Shown: piece after piece, positions 38,381 through 46,052 of the stretch | Layout of the letters: each line of letters starts with the position of its first letter | Position numbering within the stretch: the first letter of the stretch is position 1 | Source of the DNA: Demequina pelophila | GTDB lineage: Bacteria; Actinomycetota; Actinomycetes; Actinomycetales; Demequinaceae | Direction: 5' to 3' | DNA length: 64,000 bases | NCBI RefSeq assembly: GCF_000971175.1 | Contig: NZ_BBLY01000005.1 | Span: 186,001 to 250,000 of the forward strand | Position numbers and translations under genes: made by a program | Notes under the pieces: model-generated | Seen by the model: only the letters and a program-made list of their open reading frames with translations | Told to the model about the DNA's origin: nothing | Database searches by the model: none

Positions 38381-38414
38381 CGGAGGCCCCGCACCGCACG
38401 GTGCGGGGCCTCCG
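38381..38414 (+). terminator. ackA terminator hairpin
   Basis: Perfect 15-base stem CGGAGGCCCCGCACC / GGTGCGGGGCCTCCG with a four-base loop, 23 bases after the ackA stop. Confidence 0.75.
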
Positions 38415-38453
38415 TGCGTCTCCACCGCATCGTCCCGTGGGGACCCTCGAGCA

Positions 38454-38527
38454 GGGCCCTTGGTCCCGCGGCCGCCCCGCGCCCGCGCAAACCCGCGCCG
38501 CGCGCACACCCGGGGGACCTTCGCCAA
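38454..38527. promoter_or_regulatory. two DosR-like boxes upstream of phosphoketolase
   Basis: GGGCCCTTGGTCCC (38454-38467, one mismatch from the palindrome) and GGGACCTTCGCCAA (38514-38527, one good half). They resemble the pair upstream of pta in sequence, including the shared word GGGACCTTCG. Confidence 0.45.
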
Positions 38528-38533
38528 GCCATG

Positions 38534-38562
38534 TGAACGTTCAATATGTGATGCTGGTCACA
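38534..38562. promoter_or_regulatory. CRP/GlxR-type site and adjoining TGAACGTTCA palindrome
   Basis: TGTGA-TGCTGG-TCACA (38547-38562) is an exact match to the TGTGA-N6-TCACA consensus of CRP-family regulators such as GlxR. Directly upstream is a perfect palindrome TGAACGTTCA (38534-38543). Both lie 20-48 bases before the phosphoketolase ATG. Confidence 0.6.
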
Positions 38563-38581
38563 TCCCGAAATGGAGGTCAGC

Positions 38582-41035
38582 ATGACGCCTAACCCCTGGT
38601 CCACCCGCACTGCGGAGACCGTCACCGATGCCGAGGTCGACGCCATCGATCTGTGGTTCCGCGCCGCGAACTACATGTCGGTCGGACAGATCTACCTGCT
38701 CGACAACCCGCTGCTACGCGAGCCGCTGGACCGCGACCACGTGAAGAAGCGCCTCGTGGGCCACTGGGGCACGACGCCGGGCCTGAACTTCATCTACACG
38801 CACCTCAACCGCATGATCACGTCGCGCCAGCAGCCGACGATGTACATCATCGGCCCCGGCCACGGCGGTCCGGGCCTGGTCGCCGCGAGCTTCCTCGAGG
38901 GCACCTACACCGAGACCTACCCGGAGATCGCCCCGGACGCGCGCGGCATGGGCCGCCTGTTCAAGCAGTTCTCCTTCCCCGGCGGCATCCCGTCGCACGT
39001 GGCGCCGGAGACCCCGGGCTCGATCCACGAGGGCGGCGAGCTGGGCTACGCCCTGAGCCACGCGTACGGCGCGGCCTTCGACAACCCGGACCTGCTGGTC
39101 GCGGCGGTCGTGGGCGACGGCGAGGCCGAGACCGGCCCGCTCGCGACCTCGTGGCACTCGAACAAGTTCATCAACCCCGCCACCGACGGCGTGGTCCTCC
39201 CGATCCTGCACCTCAACGGCTACAAGATCGCCAACCCGACCGTCCTCGCCCGCATCGGCGACGACGAGCTCGAGGCGCTCATGGTGGGCTACGGCCACAA
39301 GCCGCACTTCTTCACCGCCGGCTTCGACGACGAGTCGTTCGCCTCGATCCACCGCCGCTACGCGGAGCTCATGGACGAGGTCATGGACGAGATCGCCGCG
39401 ATCAAGGCCGAGGCCAAGGTCAACCCGAACATGGAGCGCCCCAAGTGGCCCATGATCGTGCTGCGCACCCCCAAGGGCTGGACCTGCCCCAAGGAGATCG
39501 ACGGCAAGCGCACCGAGGGCTCGTGGCGCTCGCACCAGGTGCCGCTGTCGAACGCGCGCGACACCGACGCGCACCTCAAGACCCTCGAGGACTGGCTGAA
39601 GTCCTACGGCCCGGAGGACCTGTTCGACGAGAACGGCGCCCCCAAGTCCGAGGTCCTCGGCGTGGTCCCCCAGGGCGAGCTGCGCATGTCGGCCCGCCCC
39701 GAGGCCAACGGCGGCCTGCTCATGAAGGACCTGGTCATGCCCGACTACCGCGACTTCGCGGTGGACGTGCCCGCGCCGGGCGCGCAGATCGGCGAGGCCA
39801 CCCGCACCCTGGGCGGCTTCCTGCGCGAGGTCATGCGCAACAACCCGGACAACTTCCGCGTCTTCGCGCCGGACGAGCTCGCCTCGAACCGCATCGCGGC
39901 CGTGCTCGAGGTGACGGACAAGGTCTGGAACGCGGAGATCGACCCCGACGACGGCGTGATGGGCCCCGAGGGCCGCGTCGTCGAGATGCTGTCGGAGCAC
40001 CAGTGCCAGGGATGGCTCGAGGCGTACAACCTCACCGGCCGCCACGGCCTGTTCACCTCGTACGAGGCGTTCATCCACATCGTCGACTCGATGTTCAACC
40101 AGCACGCCAAGTGGCTCAAGGTCGCGCACGAGCTGCCGTGGCGCCGCCCGATCCCGTCGTTCAACTACCTGCTCTCGTCGCACGTGTGGCGCCAGGACCA
40201 CAACGGCTTCTCGCACCAGGACCCGGGCTTCATCGACCACGTGGTGAACAAGAAGGCGGAGGTGGTGCGCGTGTACCTCCCCGCCGACGCGAACACCCTG
40301 CTCGCGACCTACGACCAGTGCCTGCGCTCGCGCGACAAGGTCAACGTGGTCGTGGCCGGCAAGCAGCCCCAGCCGCAGTGGCTCACCATCGAGCAGGCGG
40401 AGAACCACTTCGCCCGCGGCGCCGGCATCTGGGAGTTCGCCTCCAACGTGCCGGTGGGCGAGGAGCCCGACGTGGTCATGGCCTCGGCCGGCGACGTGCC
40501 CACCATCGAGGTGCTGGCCGCGATCGACATCATCCGTCGCGAGCTGCCCGACCTCAAGGTCCGCATGGTCAACATCGTCGACCTCATGAAGCTGCAGCCC
40601 GAGTCGGAGCACCCGCACGGCATGTCGGACCGCGAGTTCGACCAGCTGTTCACCACCGACAAGCCGATCATCATGAACTACCACGGCTACCCCTGGCTGA
40701 TCCACCGCCTCGCCTACCGCCGCAACGGCCACGCGAACCTGCACGTCCGCGGGTTCAAGGAGGAGGGCACCACCACCTCCCCGTTCGACATGGCGATGGT
40801 CAACCAGATCGACCGCTACTCGCTGGTCATGGACGTCATCGACCGCGTCCCGTCGCTCGGCACCCGCGCCGCGGCCCTGCGCCAGTCGCTGCAGGACAAG
40901 CGCATGGAGGCCCAGCGCTTCGCCTACGAGACCGGTGCGGACCTCCCCGAGGTCGCGCAGTGGACCTGGGGCGGCGGCAAGGCCGCGAAGCTCGAGGGCG
41001 CGCTCATCACGGGTGGTGACAACGAGGAGATCTGA
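38582..41035 (+). CDS. xfp: xylulose-5-phosphate/fructose-6-phosphate phosphoketolase
   Basis: ThDP-dependent enzyme splitting xylulose-5-P or fructose-6-P into acetyl-phosphate plus an aldose phosphate. The 817 residues are of normal length, with '[17 protein letters not shown]', the ThDP/Mg site '[19 protein letters not shown]', '[13 protein letters not shown]' and '[18 protein letters not shown]'. ATG 38582 is preceded by GGAGGT; an ATG at 38570 overlaps that site and is rejected. Downstream of pta-ackA on the same strand, it completes a phosphoketolase-acetate shunt. Specificity for F6P versus X5P cannot be told by eye. Confidence 0.95.
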   Translation: MTPNPWSTRTAETVTDAEVDAIDLWFRAANYMSVGQIYLLDNPLLREPLDRDHVKKRLVGHWGTTPGLNFIYTHLNRMITSRQQPTMYIIGPGHGGPGLVAASFLEGTYTETYPEIAPDARGMGRLFKQFSFPGGIPSHVAPETPGSIHEGGELGYALSHAYGAAFDNPDLLVAAVVGDGEAETGPLATSWHSNKFINPATDGVVLPILHLNGYKIANPTVLARIGDDELEALMVGYGHKPHFFTAGFDDESFASIHRRYAELMDEVMDEIAAIKAEAKVNPNMERPKWPMIVLRTPKGWTCPKEIDGKRTEGSWRSHQVPLSNARDTDAHLKTLEDWLKSYGPEDLFDENGAPKSEVLGVVPQGELRMSARPEANGGLLMKDLVMPDYRDFAVDVPAPGAQIGEATRTLGGFLREVMRNNPDNFRVFAPDELASNRIAAVLEVTDKVWNAEIDPDDGVMGPEGRVVEMLSEHQCQGWLEAYNLTGRHGLFTSYEAFIHIVDSMFNQHAKWLKVAHELPWRRPIPSFNYLLSSHVWRQDHNGFSHQDPGFIDHVVNKKAEVVRVYLPADANTLLATYDQCLRSRDKVNVVVAGKQPQPQWLTIEQAENHFARGAGIWEFASNVPVGEEPDVVMASAGDVPTIEVLAAIDIIRRELPDLKVRMVNIVDLMKLQPESEHPHGMSDREFDQLFTTDKPIIMNYHGYPWLIHRLAYRRNGHANLHVRGFKEEGTTTSPFDMAMVNQIDRYSLVMDVIDRVPSLGTRAAALRQSLQDKRMEAQRFAYETGADLPEVAQWTWGGGKAAKLEGALITGGDNEEI

Positions 41036-41048
41036 GCCTCCTTCTTCC

Positions 41049-41145
41049 GGACACTCCGCACGGAGTGAGCGGCGACACGCCGCGTGAGAGGGGCCGATGC
41101 GCCGGGTGATCCGGCGTGTCGGCCCCCTTTCCGTGCGGAGTGTCC
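41049..41145. repeat. palindromic repeat family 1, copy B
   Basis: Same 16-base outer arms as copy A (41049-41064 and 41130-41145) and the central GGGGCCGATGCGCCGG / CCGGCGTGTCGGCCCC stem. It sits between two + strand genes and is followed within ten bases by a GGACGATGC word (41154-41162). Confidence 0.9.
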
Positions 41146-41201
41146 GCGTCCGGGGACGATGCATGGGTCCGGCGGCCTCGCACCCCGCCCCACGGTGCCC
41201 G

Positions 41202-41207
41202 TAGGTT
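41202..41207 (+). promoter_or_regulatory. leaderless -10 box TAGGTT for oxidoreductase gene
   Basis: TAGGTT-N6-ATG. Confidence 0.55.
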
Positions 41208-41213
41208 GAGACC

Positions 41214-42173
41214 ATGCTTGCCGCCTACGCCGCCCGCTTCTCCCCCGACTCCCCTGCCGACGCCCTCGACGTCGGCGACCGCCCCGAGCCCGAGGCCCGG
41301 GAGCACTGGACCACGGTCGATGTGCGCGCGGCCTCCATCAACCACCACGACGTGTGGTCGCTGCGCGGCGTCGGGCTCGCGGAGTCGCAGCTGCCCATGA
41401 TCCTGGGCTGCGACGCCGCCGGCGTGACTCCCGACGGCACCGAGGTGGTGGTGCATGGCGTGATCGGTGCCGACGGCCACGGCGTGGGCCCCCGCGAGCC
41501 GCGGTCCATCCTGTCCGAGCGGTATTCCGGCACCCTCGCCGAGCGGGTCGCGGTGCCCACCGCGAACCTCATCCCCAAGCCCGCGGAGCTCAGCTTCGAG
41601 GAGGCCGCGTGCCTCCCCACCGCATGGCTGACCGCGTACCGCATGCTCTTCCACGGCGCGGACCTCAGGCCCGGACAGTCGGTCCTGGTGCAGGGCGCCG
41701 GCGGCGGGGTCGCGAGCGCGGCGATCGCGCTGGGCGCCGCGGCGGGGCTCGAGGTGTTCGCCACCTCGCGCTCGGAGGCCAAGCGGGAGGCGGCCCTGGA
41801 GCTGGGTGCGGTCGGCGCGGTCGAGCCCGGGGCGCGGCTGCCCAAGCGCGTCGACGCGGTGCTCGAGACCGTGGGCAAGGCCACCTGGAAGCACTCCATC
41901 GCATCCGTGAAGAACGGCGGCACCATCGCGATCGCCGGCCACACCACGGGCGACCCGGACCCCGCGCTGCTCACCCGCGTGTTCTTCCACGAGCTGCGCA
42001 TCCAGGGCGTCACCATGGGCACACGCGAGGACCTCGCGGCACTGCTCGCGTTCCTGGCCCGCACCGGGCTGCGCCCCACGATCGACTCGACCTTCTCGCT
42101 GGCGGAGGCGCGCGCCGCGGTGGCGCGAGTGGCGTCGGGCCAGCACTTTGGCAAGGTCGTCGTCACCACCTGA
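41214..42173 (+). CDS. zinc-free medium-chain dehydrogenase/reductase (quinone-oxidoreductase-like)
   Basis: A 319-residue MDR enzyme: N-terminal GroES-like fold with 'ASINHHDVWSLRG' and 'ILGCDAAGV', then the NAD(P)-binding Rossmann domain 'GQSVLVQGAGGGVASAAIAL'. The Cys/Asp/Glu set that binds structural zinc is absent. Substrate unknown; relatives reduce quinones or enoyl compounds. Probably a single-gene transcript. Confidence 0.85.
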   Translation: MLAAYAARFSPDSPADALDVGDRPEPEAREHWTTVDVRAASINHHDVWSLRGVGLAESQLPMILGCDAAGVTPDGTEVVVHGVIGADGHGVGPREPRSILSERYSGTLAERVAVPTANLIPKPAELSFEEAACLPTAWLTAYRMLFHGADLRPGQSVLVQGAGGGVASAAIALGAAAGLEVFATSRSEAKREAALELGAVGAVEPGARLPKRVDAVLETVGKATWKHSIASVKNGGTIAIAGHTTGDPDPALLTRVFFHELRIQGVTMGTREDLAALLAFLARTGLRPTIDSTFSLAEARAAVARVASGQHFGKVVVTT

Positions 42174-42190
42174 TATTTGTCGACGCGCAA

Positions 42191-42204
42191 GGGACCTTTG
42201 CGGT
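42191..42204. promoter_or_regulatory. DosR-like half-conserved box before His-rich gene
   Basis: GGGACCTTTGCGGT, close to the GGGACCTTCG words at pta and xfp. Centred about 41.5 bases upstream of the start expected from the TAGCGT box at 42227. Confidence 0.4.
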
Positions 42205-42226
42205 CGCGGGGCACAAGGATCGGACG

Positions 42227-42232
42227 TAGCGT
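42227..42232 (+). promoter_or_regulatory. -10 box TAGCGT of His-rich gene
   Basis: TAGCGT about 55 bases before the ATG; the leader contains a GGGCGG-CGCCC type small hairpin. Confidence 0.45.
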
Positions 42233-42286
42233 TCCCGTGGGCGGGGCCTCCGCCCGCATCACGTCACCGAACTCAGGGAGCCTCCC

Positions 42287-42580
42287 ATGACCGTCGAGCA
42301 CGTCACCCACGCCGAGCACGCCCACAGCCACGGCGCCGACTGCGGCCACGCCACCGTCGAGCACGAGGGCCACACCGACTACGTCCACGACGGTCACGTC
42401 CACCACGTGCACGAGGACCACGTCGACGAGCACGACGGCGTCCACGCCGTCGCCGAGGAGCACGCCCACCGCCACGAGGCCGAGTGCGGCCACGAGGCGG
42501 TCCAGCACGGCGACCACACCGACTACGTGCACGACGGCCACCACCACGCCGAGCACGAGGGCCACTACGACGAGCACTGA
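42287..42580 (+). CDS. histidine-rich metal-binding small protein, internal duplication
   Basis: A 97-residue protein with 29 His, two Cys and many Asp/Glu. Two repeats are evident, each starting with a Cys-Gly-His: 'CGHATVEHEGHTDYVHDGH' (about 19-37) and 'CGHEAVQHGDHTDYVHDGH' (about 65-83). No signal peptide or membrane span, so it is cytoplasmic. Composition implies Zn, Ni or Cu binding, as storage, buffer or donor; similar actinobacterial proteins are sometimes named zinc transporter permease without basis. It has its own promoter region with a DosR-like box. Confidence 0.8.
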   Translation: MTVEHVTHAEHAHSHGADCGHATVEHEGHTDYVHDGHVHHVHEDHVDEHDGVHAVAEEHAHRHEAECGHEAVQHGDHTDYVHDGHHHAEHEGHYDEH

Positions 42581-42711
42581 CTCGTCGGGCTCCCCTGAGC
42601 CGTGCACCCTGCCGCGCGCGGGACGCCACGTGGGAATCCACGACCGGCGTCCCGCGCGCAGTCTTTTGCGAGCCAGTTCAGCGCCGGCGCCCAGGCCGGG
42701 CCGCCTCGCGG

Positions 42712-43407
42712 TCAGGGGCCGCCAGGCCCGCCGCCCACGTTCTCTCGCACCCACCGCCGGATGAGCAGCACCCCGGCGACCGCCGCATCGTCCCCCGCCT
42801 CGCGGGCCGTGCGACGCAGGCTCGGCACGTCGACGCCCCAGCGGCGCAGGTCGCCCGCGTGCCCGATGAGCCACCGCTCGATCGCCTCCGGGTCCGCCTC
42901 GGGGTGGAACTGCAGTGCGAGCCACGGGCCCAGCGCGAAGGCCTGGTGCGCGGTGGCGTCGGTCGAGGCGAGCGGCACCGCGCCGTCGGGCAACGTGAAG
43001 GTGTCGGCGTGCCAGTGGAGCACGGGCGCGCCATCGAGCGCGGCGAGCGGGCCCTCGTGGCCGGCGTCCGTGAGCGTCACCGGCGCGTAGCCCACCTCAC
43101 GCGTGCCGGACCCCACCTCCCCTCCCGCGACCAGCGCCATGAGCTGCGCGCCCAGGCACACGCCGATGGTCGGCCGGTCGCGCCGCGCCTCGAGCACCGC
43201 GCGCACCTCGTCGAGCACGGGGTAGGTGGCCGAGTCCGGCGCGTCGATGGGTGCGCCCAGGACCACGGCGAGGTCGGCGTCGGCGGCCTCCCGCGCATCG
43301 TCCACCCCCACGTCGAGGTACCGGACCTCGAAGCCGTGCGCGCGCAGCTCCGGCTCCCAGACCCCCAGGTCCTCGAAGGCGACGAAGCGGAGGACGTCGC
43401 AGCGCAT
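42712..43407 (-). CDS. class I glutamine amidotransferase-like protein
   Basis: A 231-residue stand-alone amidotransferase domain with catalytic Cys in 'IGVCLGAQLMA' and His/Glu in 'LALQFHPEAD'. Such single-domain proteins are often annotated as GMP synthase glutaminase-like and may cleave gamma-glutamyl compounds; guaA is already present at 32343. The gene starts two bases after the DUF3054 stop, so both form an operon. Confidence 0.85.
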   Translation of the reverse strand: MRCDVLRFVAFEDLGVWEPELRAHGFEVRYLDVGVDDAREAADADLAVVLGAPIDAPDSATYPVLDEVRAVLEARRDRPTIGVCLGAQLMALVAGGEVGSGTREVGYAPVTLTDAGHEGPLAALDGAPVLHWHADTFTLPDGAVPLASTDATAHQAFALGPWLALQFHPEADPEAIERWLIGHAGDLRRWGVDVPSLRRTAREAGDDAAVAGVLLIRRWVRENVGGGPGGP

Positions 43408-43409
43408 CG

Positions 43410-43796
43410 TCAGGCCTTGAGCCCACGGCGCTTCGCGACGGCGCCGGACACCGCGCGCCAGCCCAGCAGCCCCGCGGCCAGGAAGGTGCCCGCGACCACG
43501 ACGAACGAGACCTGCACGCCCTGGCCCGTGGCCGCGCGCAGCGCCATGCCGCCGGCGAGGGTCGCGGTCCAGACGATGGCGCCGGCGCGCCGCCAGTCGC
43601 ACGGCGCGTTCCAGGCCCGAGCGACCAGCCAGCCGGCCGCGCCGCCCGCGAGGAACGGCCACGCCGTGGTCGCGAGGCCGAGCCCGTGCTCGCCCAGGAC
43701 CCCCTCGTCGTGACTCGCGCGGCCGATCGCGGAGAAGAGCACGATGACGCCGGCGTCGAGGGCCGCGGCGCCGGCTGCCGCCTGGCGGACGTTCAT
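43410..43796 (-). CDS. DUF3054 membrane protein
   Basis: A 128-residue protein with four hydrophobic segments; 'LDAGVIVLFSAIGRASHDEG' and 'WPFLAGGAAGWLVAR' are characteristic of DUF3054. Function unknown. TAGGCT ends six bases before the ATG, so the operon with the amidotransferase is probably leaderless. Confidence 0.85.
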   Translation of the reverse strand: MNVRQAAAGAAALDAGVIVLFSAIGRASHDEGVLGEHGLGLATTAWPFLAGGAAGWLVARAWNAPCDWRRAGAIVWTATLAGGMALRAATGQGVQVSFVVVAGTFLAAGLLGWRAVSGAVAKRRGLKA

Positions 43797-43802
43797 GGGC
43801 CG

Positions 43803-43808
43803 AGCCTA
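43803..43808 (-). promoter_or_regulatory. leaderless -10 box TAGGCT for DUF3054 operon
   Basis: TAGGCT-N6-ATG. Confidence 0.6.
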
Positions 43809-43823
43809 GCCGCGCCCACCCCT

Positions 43824-43920
43824 GGACACTGCGCACGGATGCGGATCCGACACGCCGGTCGCGAGGGCCGATGCGCGGGTTGCGGCCGGGGTGTCGCCCG
43901 CCAGTCCGTGCGGAGTGTCC
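43824..43920. repeat. palindromic repeat family 1, copy C
   Basis: Outer arms as in copies A and B with one mismatch (43824-43839, 43905-43920), and a more diverged centre that keeps GGGCCGATGCG. This copy lies between divergent genes, so it cannot be merely a transcription terminator. Confidence 0.85.
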
Positions 43921-44030
43921 GCGGGAGCCGGGCGCACTCGGGCGCACAACCCTGACAGAAGGGAGCAACCAGGCCATATACCGGTCGAATCGCGCGCACA
44001 AGGGGGTACCTCAGGAGCCGCTCCCAGGAG

Positions 44031-44036
44031 TAGCGT
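44031..44036 (+). promoter_or_regulatory. -10 box TAGCGT for cstA
   Basis: TAGCGT about 40 bases before the chosen ATG. Confidence 0.4.
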
Positions 44037-44074
44037 GAGGCCCGTCAACGATGACAACTACACCCGGAGTGTTC

Positions 44075-45784
44075 ATGAATTCCTTGTTCCTCGCGGTGAT
44101 CGGCCTGGCGATGATGGCAGGCGGTTACTTCCTGTACTCCAAGTTCCTGGGCAAGAAGGTCTACGCCCTCGACGACCGGCACACCACCCCCGCGCACGAG
44201 CTCGAGGACGGCGTCGACTACGTCCCCACCAACAAGCTGGTGCTGTGGGGCCACCACTTCACCTCCGTCGCGGGCGCGGCGCCCATCGTCGGACCCGCCG
44301 TCGCGGTGATCTGGGGCTGGGTGCCCGCCTTCCTGTGGGTGACGCTCGGCACCGTCTTCTTCGCCGGCATGCACGACCTGGGCGCGCTGTGGGCCTCGAC
44401 GCGCAACAAGGGCAAGTCGATCGGCATGCTGTCGGGCCGGTACATCGGCAGCCGCGGCCGGGCGCTGTTCCTCGTGGTGATCTTCCTGCTGCTGCTCATG
44501 GTCAACTCGGCCTTCGCGGTGGTCATCTCCAAGCTGCTCATCTCCACGCCCACCGCGGTGATCCCCACGTGGGGCGCGCTGGTCGTGGCGCTGATCGTGG
44601 GCCAGATGATCTACCGCTGGCGCATCAACCTGGTGGTCACCACGGTCATCGGCGTCACCGCGCTGTACAGCCTCATCCTCGTGGGCGATCGCTTCCCGGT
44701 GTCGCTGCCCGAGACCGTGCTGGGCCTGCCCGTCGCCTCGTTCTGGATCCTCACCCTGTTCCTGTACGCCGGCATCGCGTCGATGCTGCCCGTGTGGGTC
44801 CTGCTCCAGCCGCGCGACTACATCAACGGCGTCCAGCTGTTCATCGGGCTGGGCATCCTCTACGCGTCCGTGCTGATCGCGACGCCCACCGTCGTGGCCC
44901 CCGCGTTCAACTCCGCGGTGCCCGAGGGCACCCCGTCCATCGTGCCGCTGCTGTTCGTGACCATCGCCTGCGGCGCCATCTCCGGCTTCCACGGCACCGT
45001 CGCCTCGGGCACCACGGCCAAGCAGCTGAACAAGGACACCGACGCCCGCTTCGTCGGCTACTTCGGCGCCATCGGCGAGGGCCTCCTCGCCCTCGGCGCG
45101 ATCATCGCCACCACCGCCGGCTTCCAGACCCTCGCGGACTGGGAGGCGATCTACTCGGCGTTCAACGCGGGCGGCATCGGCGCCTTCGTCCAGGGCGGCG
45201 CGTCGATCGTCAACGCGGGCCTGGGCATCCCGGCCGGCCTCGCGGCCACCATCCTCGCGACCATGGCGGTGCTGTTCGCCGCGACCACCATGGACACCGG
45301 CGTGCGCCTCCAGCGCTTCGTGGTCCAGGAGGCCGGCGACCTGCTCGGGTTCAAGATCGGCAAGGTGGTCGCCACGGTCATCGCGCTCGCGGTGGCGCTG
45401 GGCCTGTCCTTCGGCGCCTCGGGCGACGGCTCGGGCGGCATGATCATCTGGCCGCTGTTCGGCACCACCAACCAGCTGCTGGCCGGCCTCACCCTGTCGG
45501 TGATCACGGTCATCCTGCTGAAGAAGGGCCGCCCCGTCTGGCCGGTCCTGGTGCCGCTCGTGTTCCTGCTCACCATGTCCACGTACGCGCTCATCGTGCA
45601 GCTCGGCACGTTCTTCACGGCGCAGAACTGGCTGCTGTTCACCCTCGACCTCGTGATCCTCGTCGCGGCCCTGTGGGTCATCGTCGAGGCCGTCGCGGCC
45701 ATGGCTGGCGCGTACCGCGCCCGCAAGGCCGGCGAGATCGACCCCGACGAGGAGCCCGTCCTCGACCCGGTGCATGGCGCCTGA
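44075..45784 (+). CDS. cstA: carbon starvation protein CstA family transporter
   Basis: A 569-residue polytopic protein with many membrane spans. Family members import peptides or pyruvate during starvation. 'LDDRHTTPAHELEDGVDYVPTNK', 'GHHFTSVAGAAPIVGPAVAVIWGWVPA' and 'ISGFHGTVASGTTAKQL' are conserved. ATG 44075 was chosen because CGGAG lies five bases upstream; an in-frame ATG at 44051 would add eight residues and has no such site. The next two genes overlap it and each other, forming a three-gene cluster. Confidence 0.93.
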   Translation: MNSLFLAVIGLAMMAGGYFLYSKFLGKKVYALDDRHTTPAHELEDGVDYVPTNKLVLWGHHFTSVAGAAPIVGPAVAVIWGWVPAFLWVTLGTVFFAGMHDLGALWASTRNKGKSIGMLSGRYIGSRGRALFLVVIFLLLLMVNSAFAVVISKLLISTPTAVIPTWGALVVALIVGQMIYRWRINLVVTTVIGVTALYSLILVGDRFPVSLPETVLGLPVASFWILTLFLYAGIASMLPVWVLLQPRDYINGVQLFIGLGILYASVLIATPTVVAPAFNSAVPEGTPSIVPLLFVTIACGAISGFHGTVASGTTAKQLNKDTDARFVGYFGAIGEGLLALGAIIATTAGFQTLADWEAIYSAFNAGGIGAFVQGGASIVNAGLGIPAGLAATILATMAVLFAATTMDTGVRLQRFVVQEAGDLLGFKIGKVVATVIALAVALGLSFGASGDGSGGMIIWPLFGTTNQLLAGLTLSVITVILLKKGRPVWPVLVPLVFLLTMSTYALIVQLGTFFTAQNWLLFTLDLVILVAALWVIVEAVAAMAGAYRARKAGEIDPDEEPVLDPVHGA

Positions 45785-46052
45785 CGTCTCCCGCCTACGG
45801 TCAGGGTGGCGTTCGCTGAACGCCACCCTGACCAGCGCGTACGCCCTGCCCTACCGCACCACCCTCGCGCGCGCCCAGCGCGACGAAGACGACCTGTTCC
45901 GCCTCCTCGTCGCGTCCGAGGCGCTCGGCATCCCCAGCCCCGCCGCGTACGAGTCCGCGGAGCTCCTCCCGCTCCTGCTCGAGGACATGCATGCGTGGCA
46001 CACGCGCATGGGGCTCGAGCGCTCCCCCATGGATCACCTCTCATGCTGCTAG
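45774..46052 (+). CDS. small protein with C-terminal Cys-Cys, CstA-associated (cory-CC-star like)
   Basis: A 92-residue soluble protein ending in '...SPMDHLSCC' followed directly by the stop. The body 'RDEDDLFRLLVASEALGIPSPAAYESAELLPLLLEDMHAWHTRMGLERSP' matches what I know of the actinobacterial cory-CC-star family. The ATG overlaps cstA by 11 bases and the stop region overlaps the ArsA-type gene by ten. In other bacteria CstA is followed by a different small protein (YbdD/YjiX) that also ends in Cys-Cys. A strong hairpin (45801-45831) lies inside its first codons. The function is unknown; metal or thiol chemistry for the CC tail is speculation. Confidence 0.72.
   Translation: MAPDVSRLRSGWRSLNATLTSAYALPYRTTLARAQRDEDDLFRLLVASEALGIPSPAAYESAELLPLLLEDMHAWHTRMGLERSPMDHLSCC
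45801..45831 (+). terminator. perfect hairpin just after cstA, inside the next gene
   Basis: TCAGGGTGGCGTTC / GAACGCCACCCTGA, a perfect 14-base stem with a three-base loop, 17 bases after the cstA stop and within codons 10-20 of the CC-tail gene. It may attenuate transcription or limit translation of the downstream genes. Confidence 0.65.

Noticed and set aside
38714-41215. 833-codon open frame on the - strand opposite the phosphoketolase gene
   Set aside because: Shadow of a full-length conserved enzyme in a high-GC genome where stops are rare; also runs through palindromic repeat copy B.
42712-43407. Second GMP synthase
   Set aside because: Only the glutaminase-type domain is present and no synthetase domain follows; guaA at 32343 is complete.
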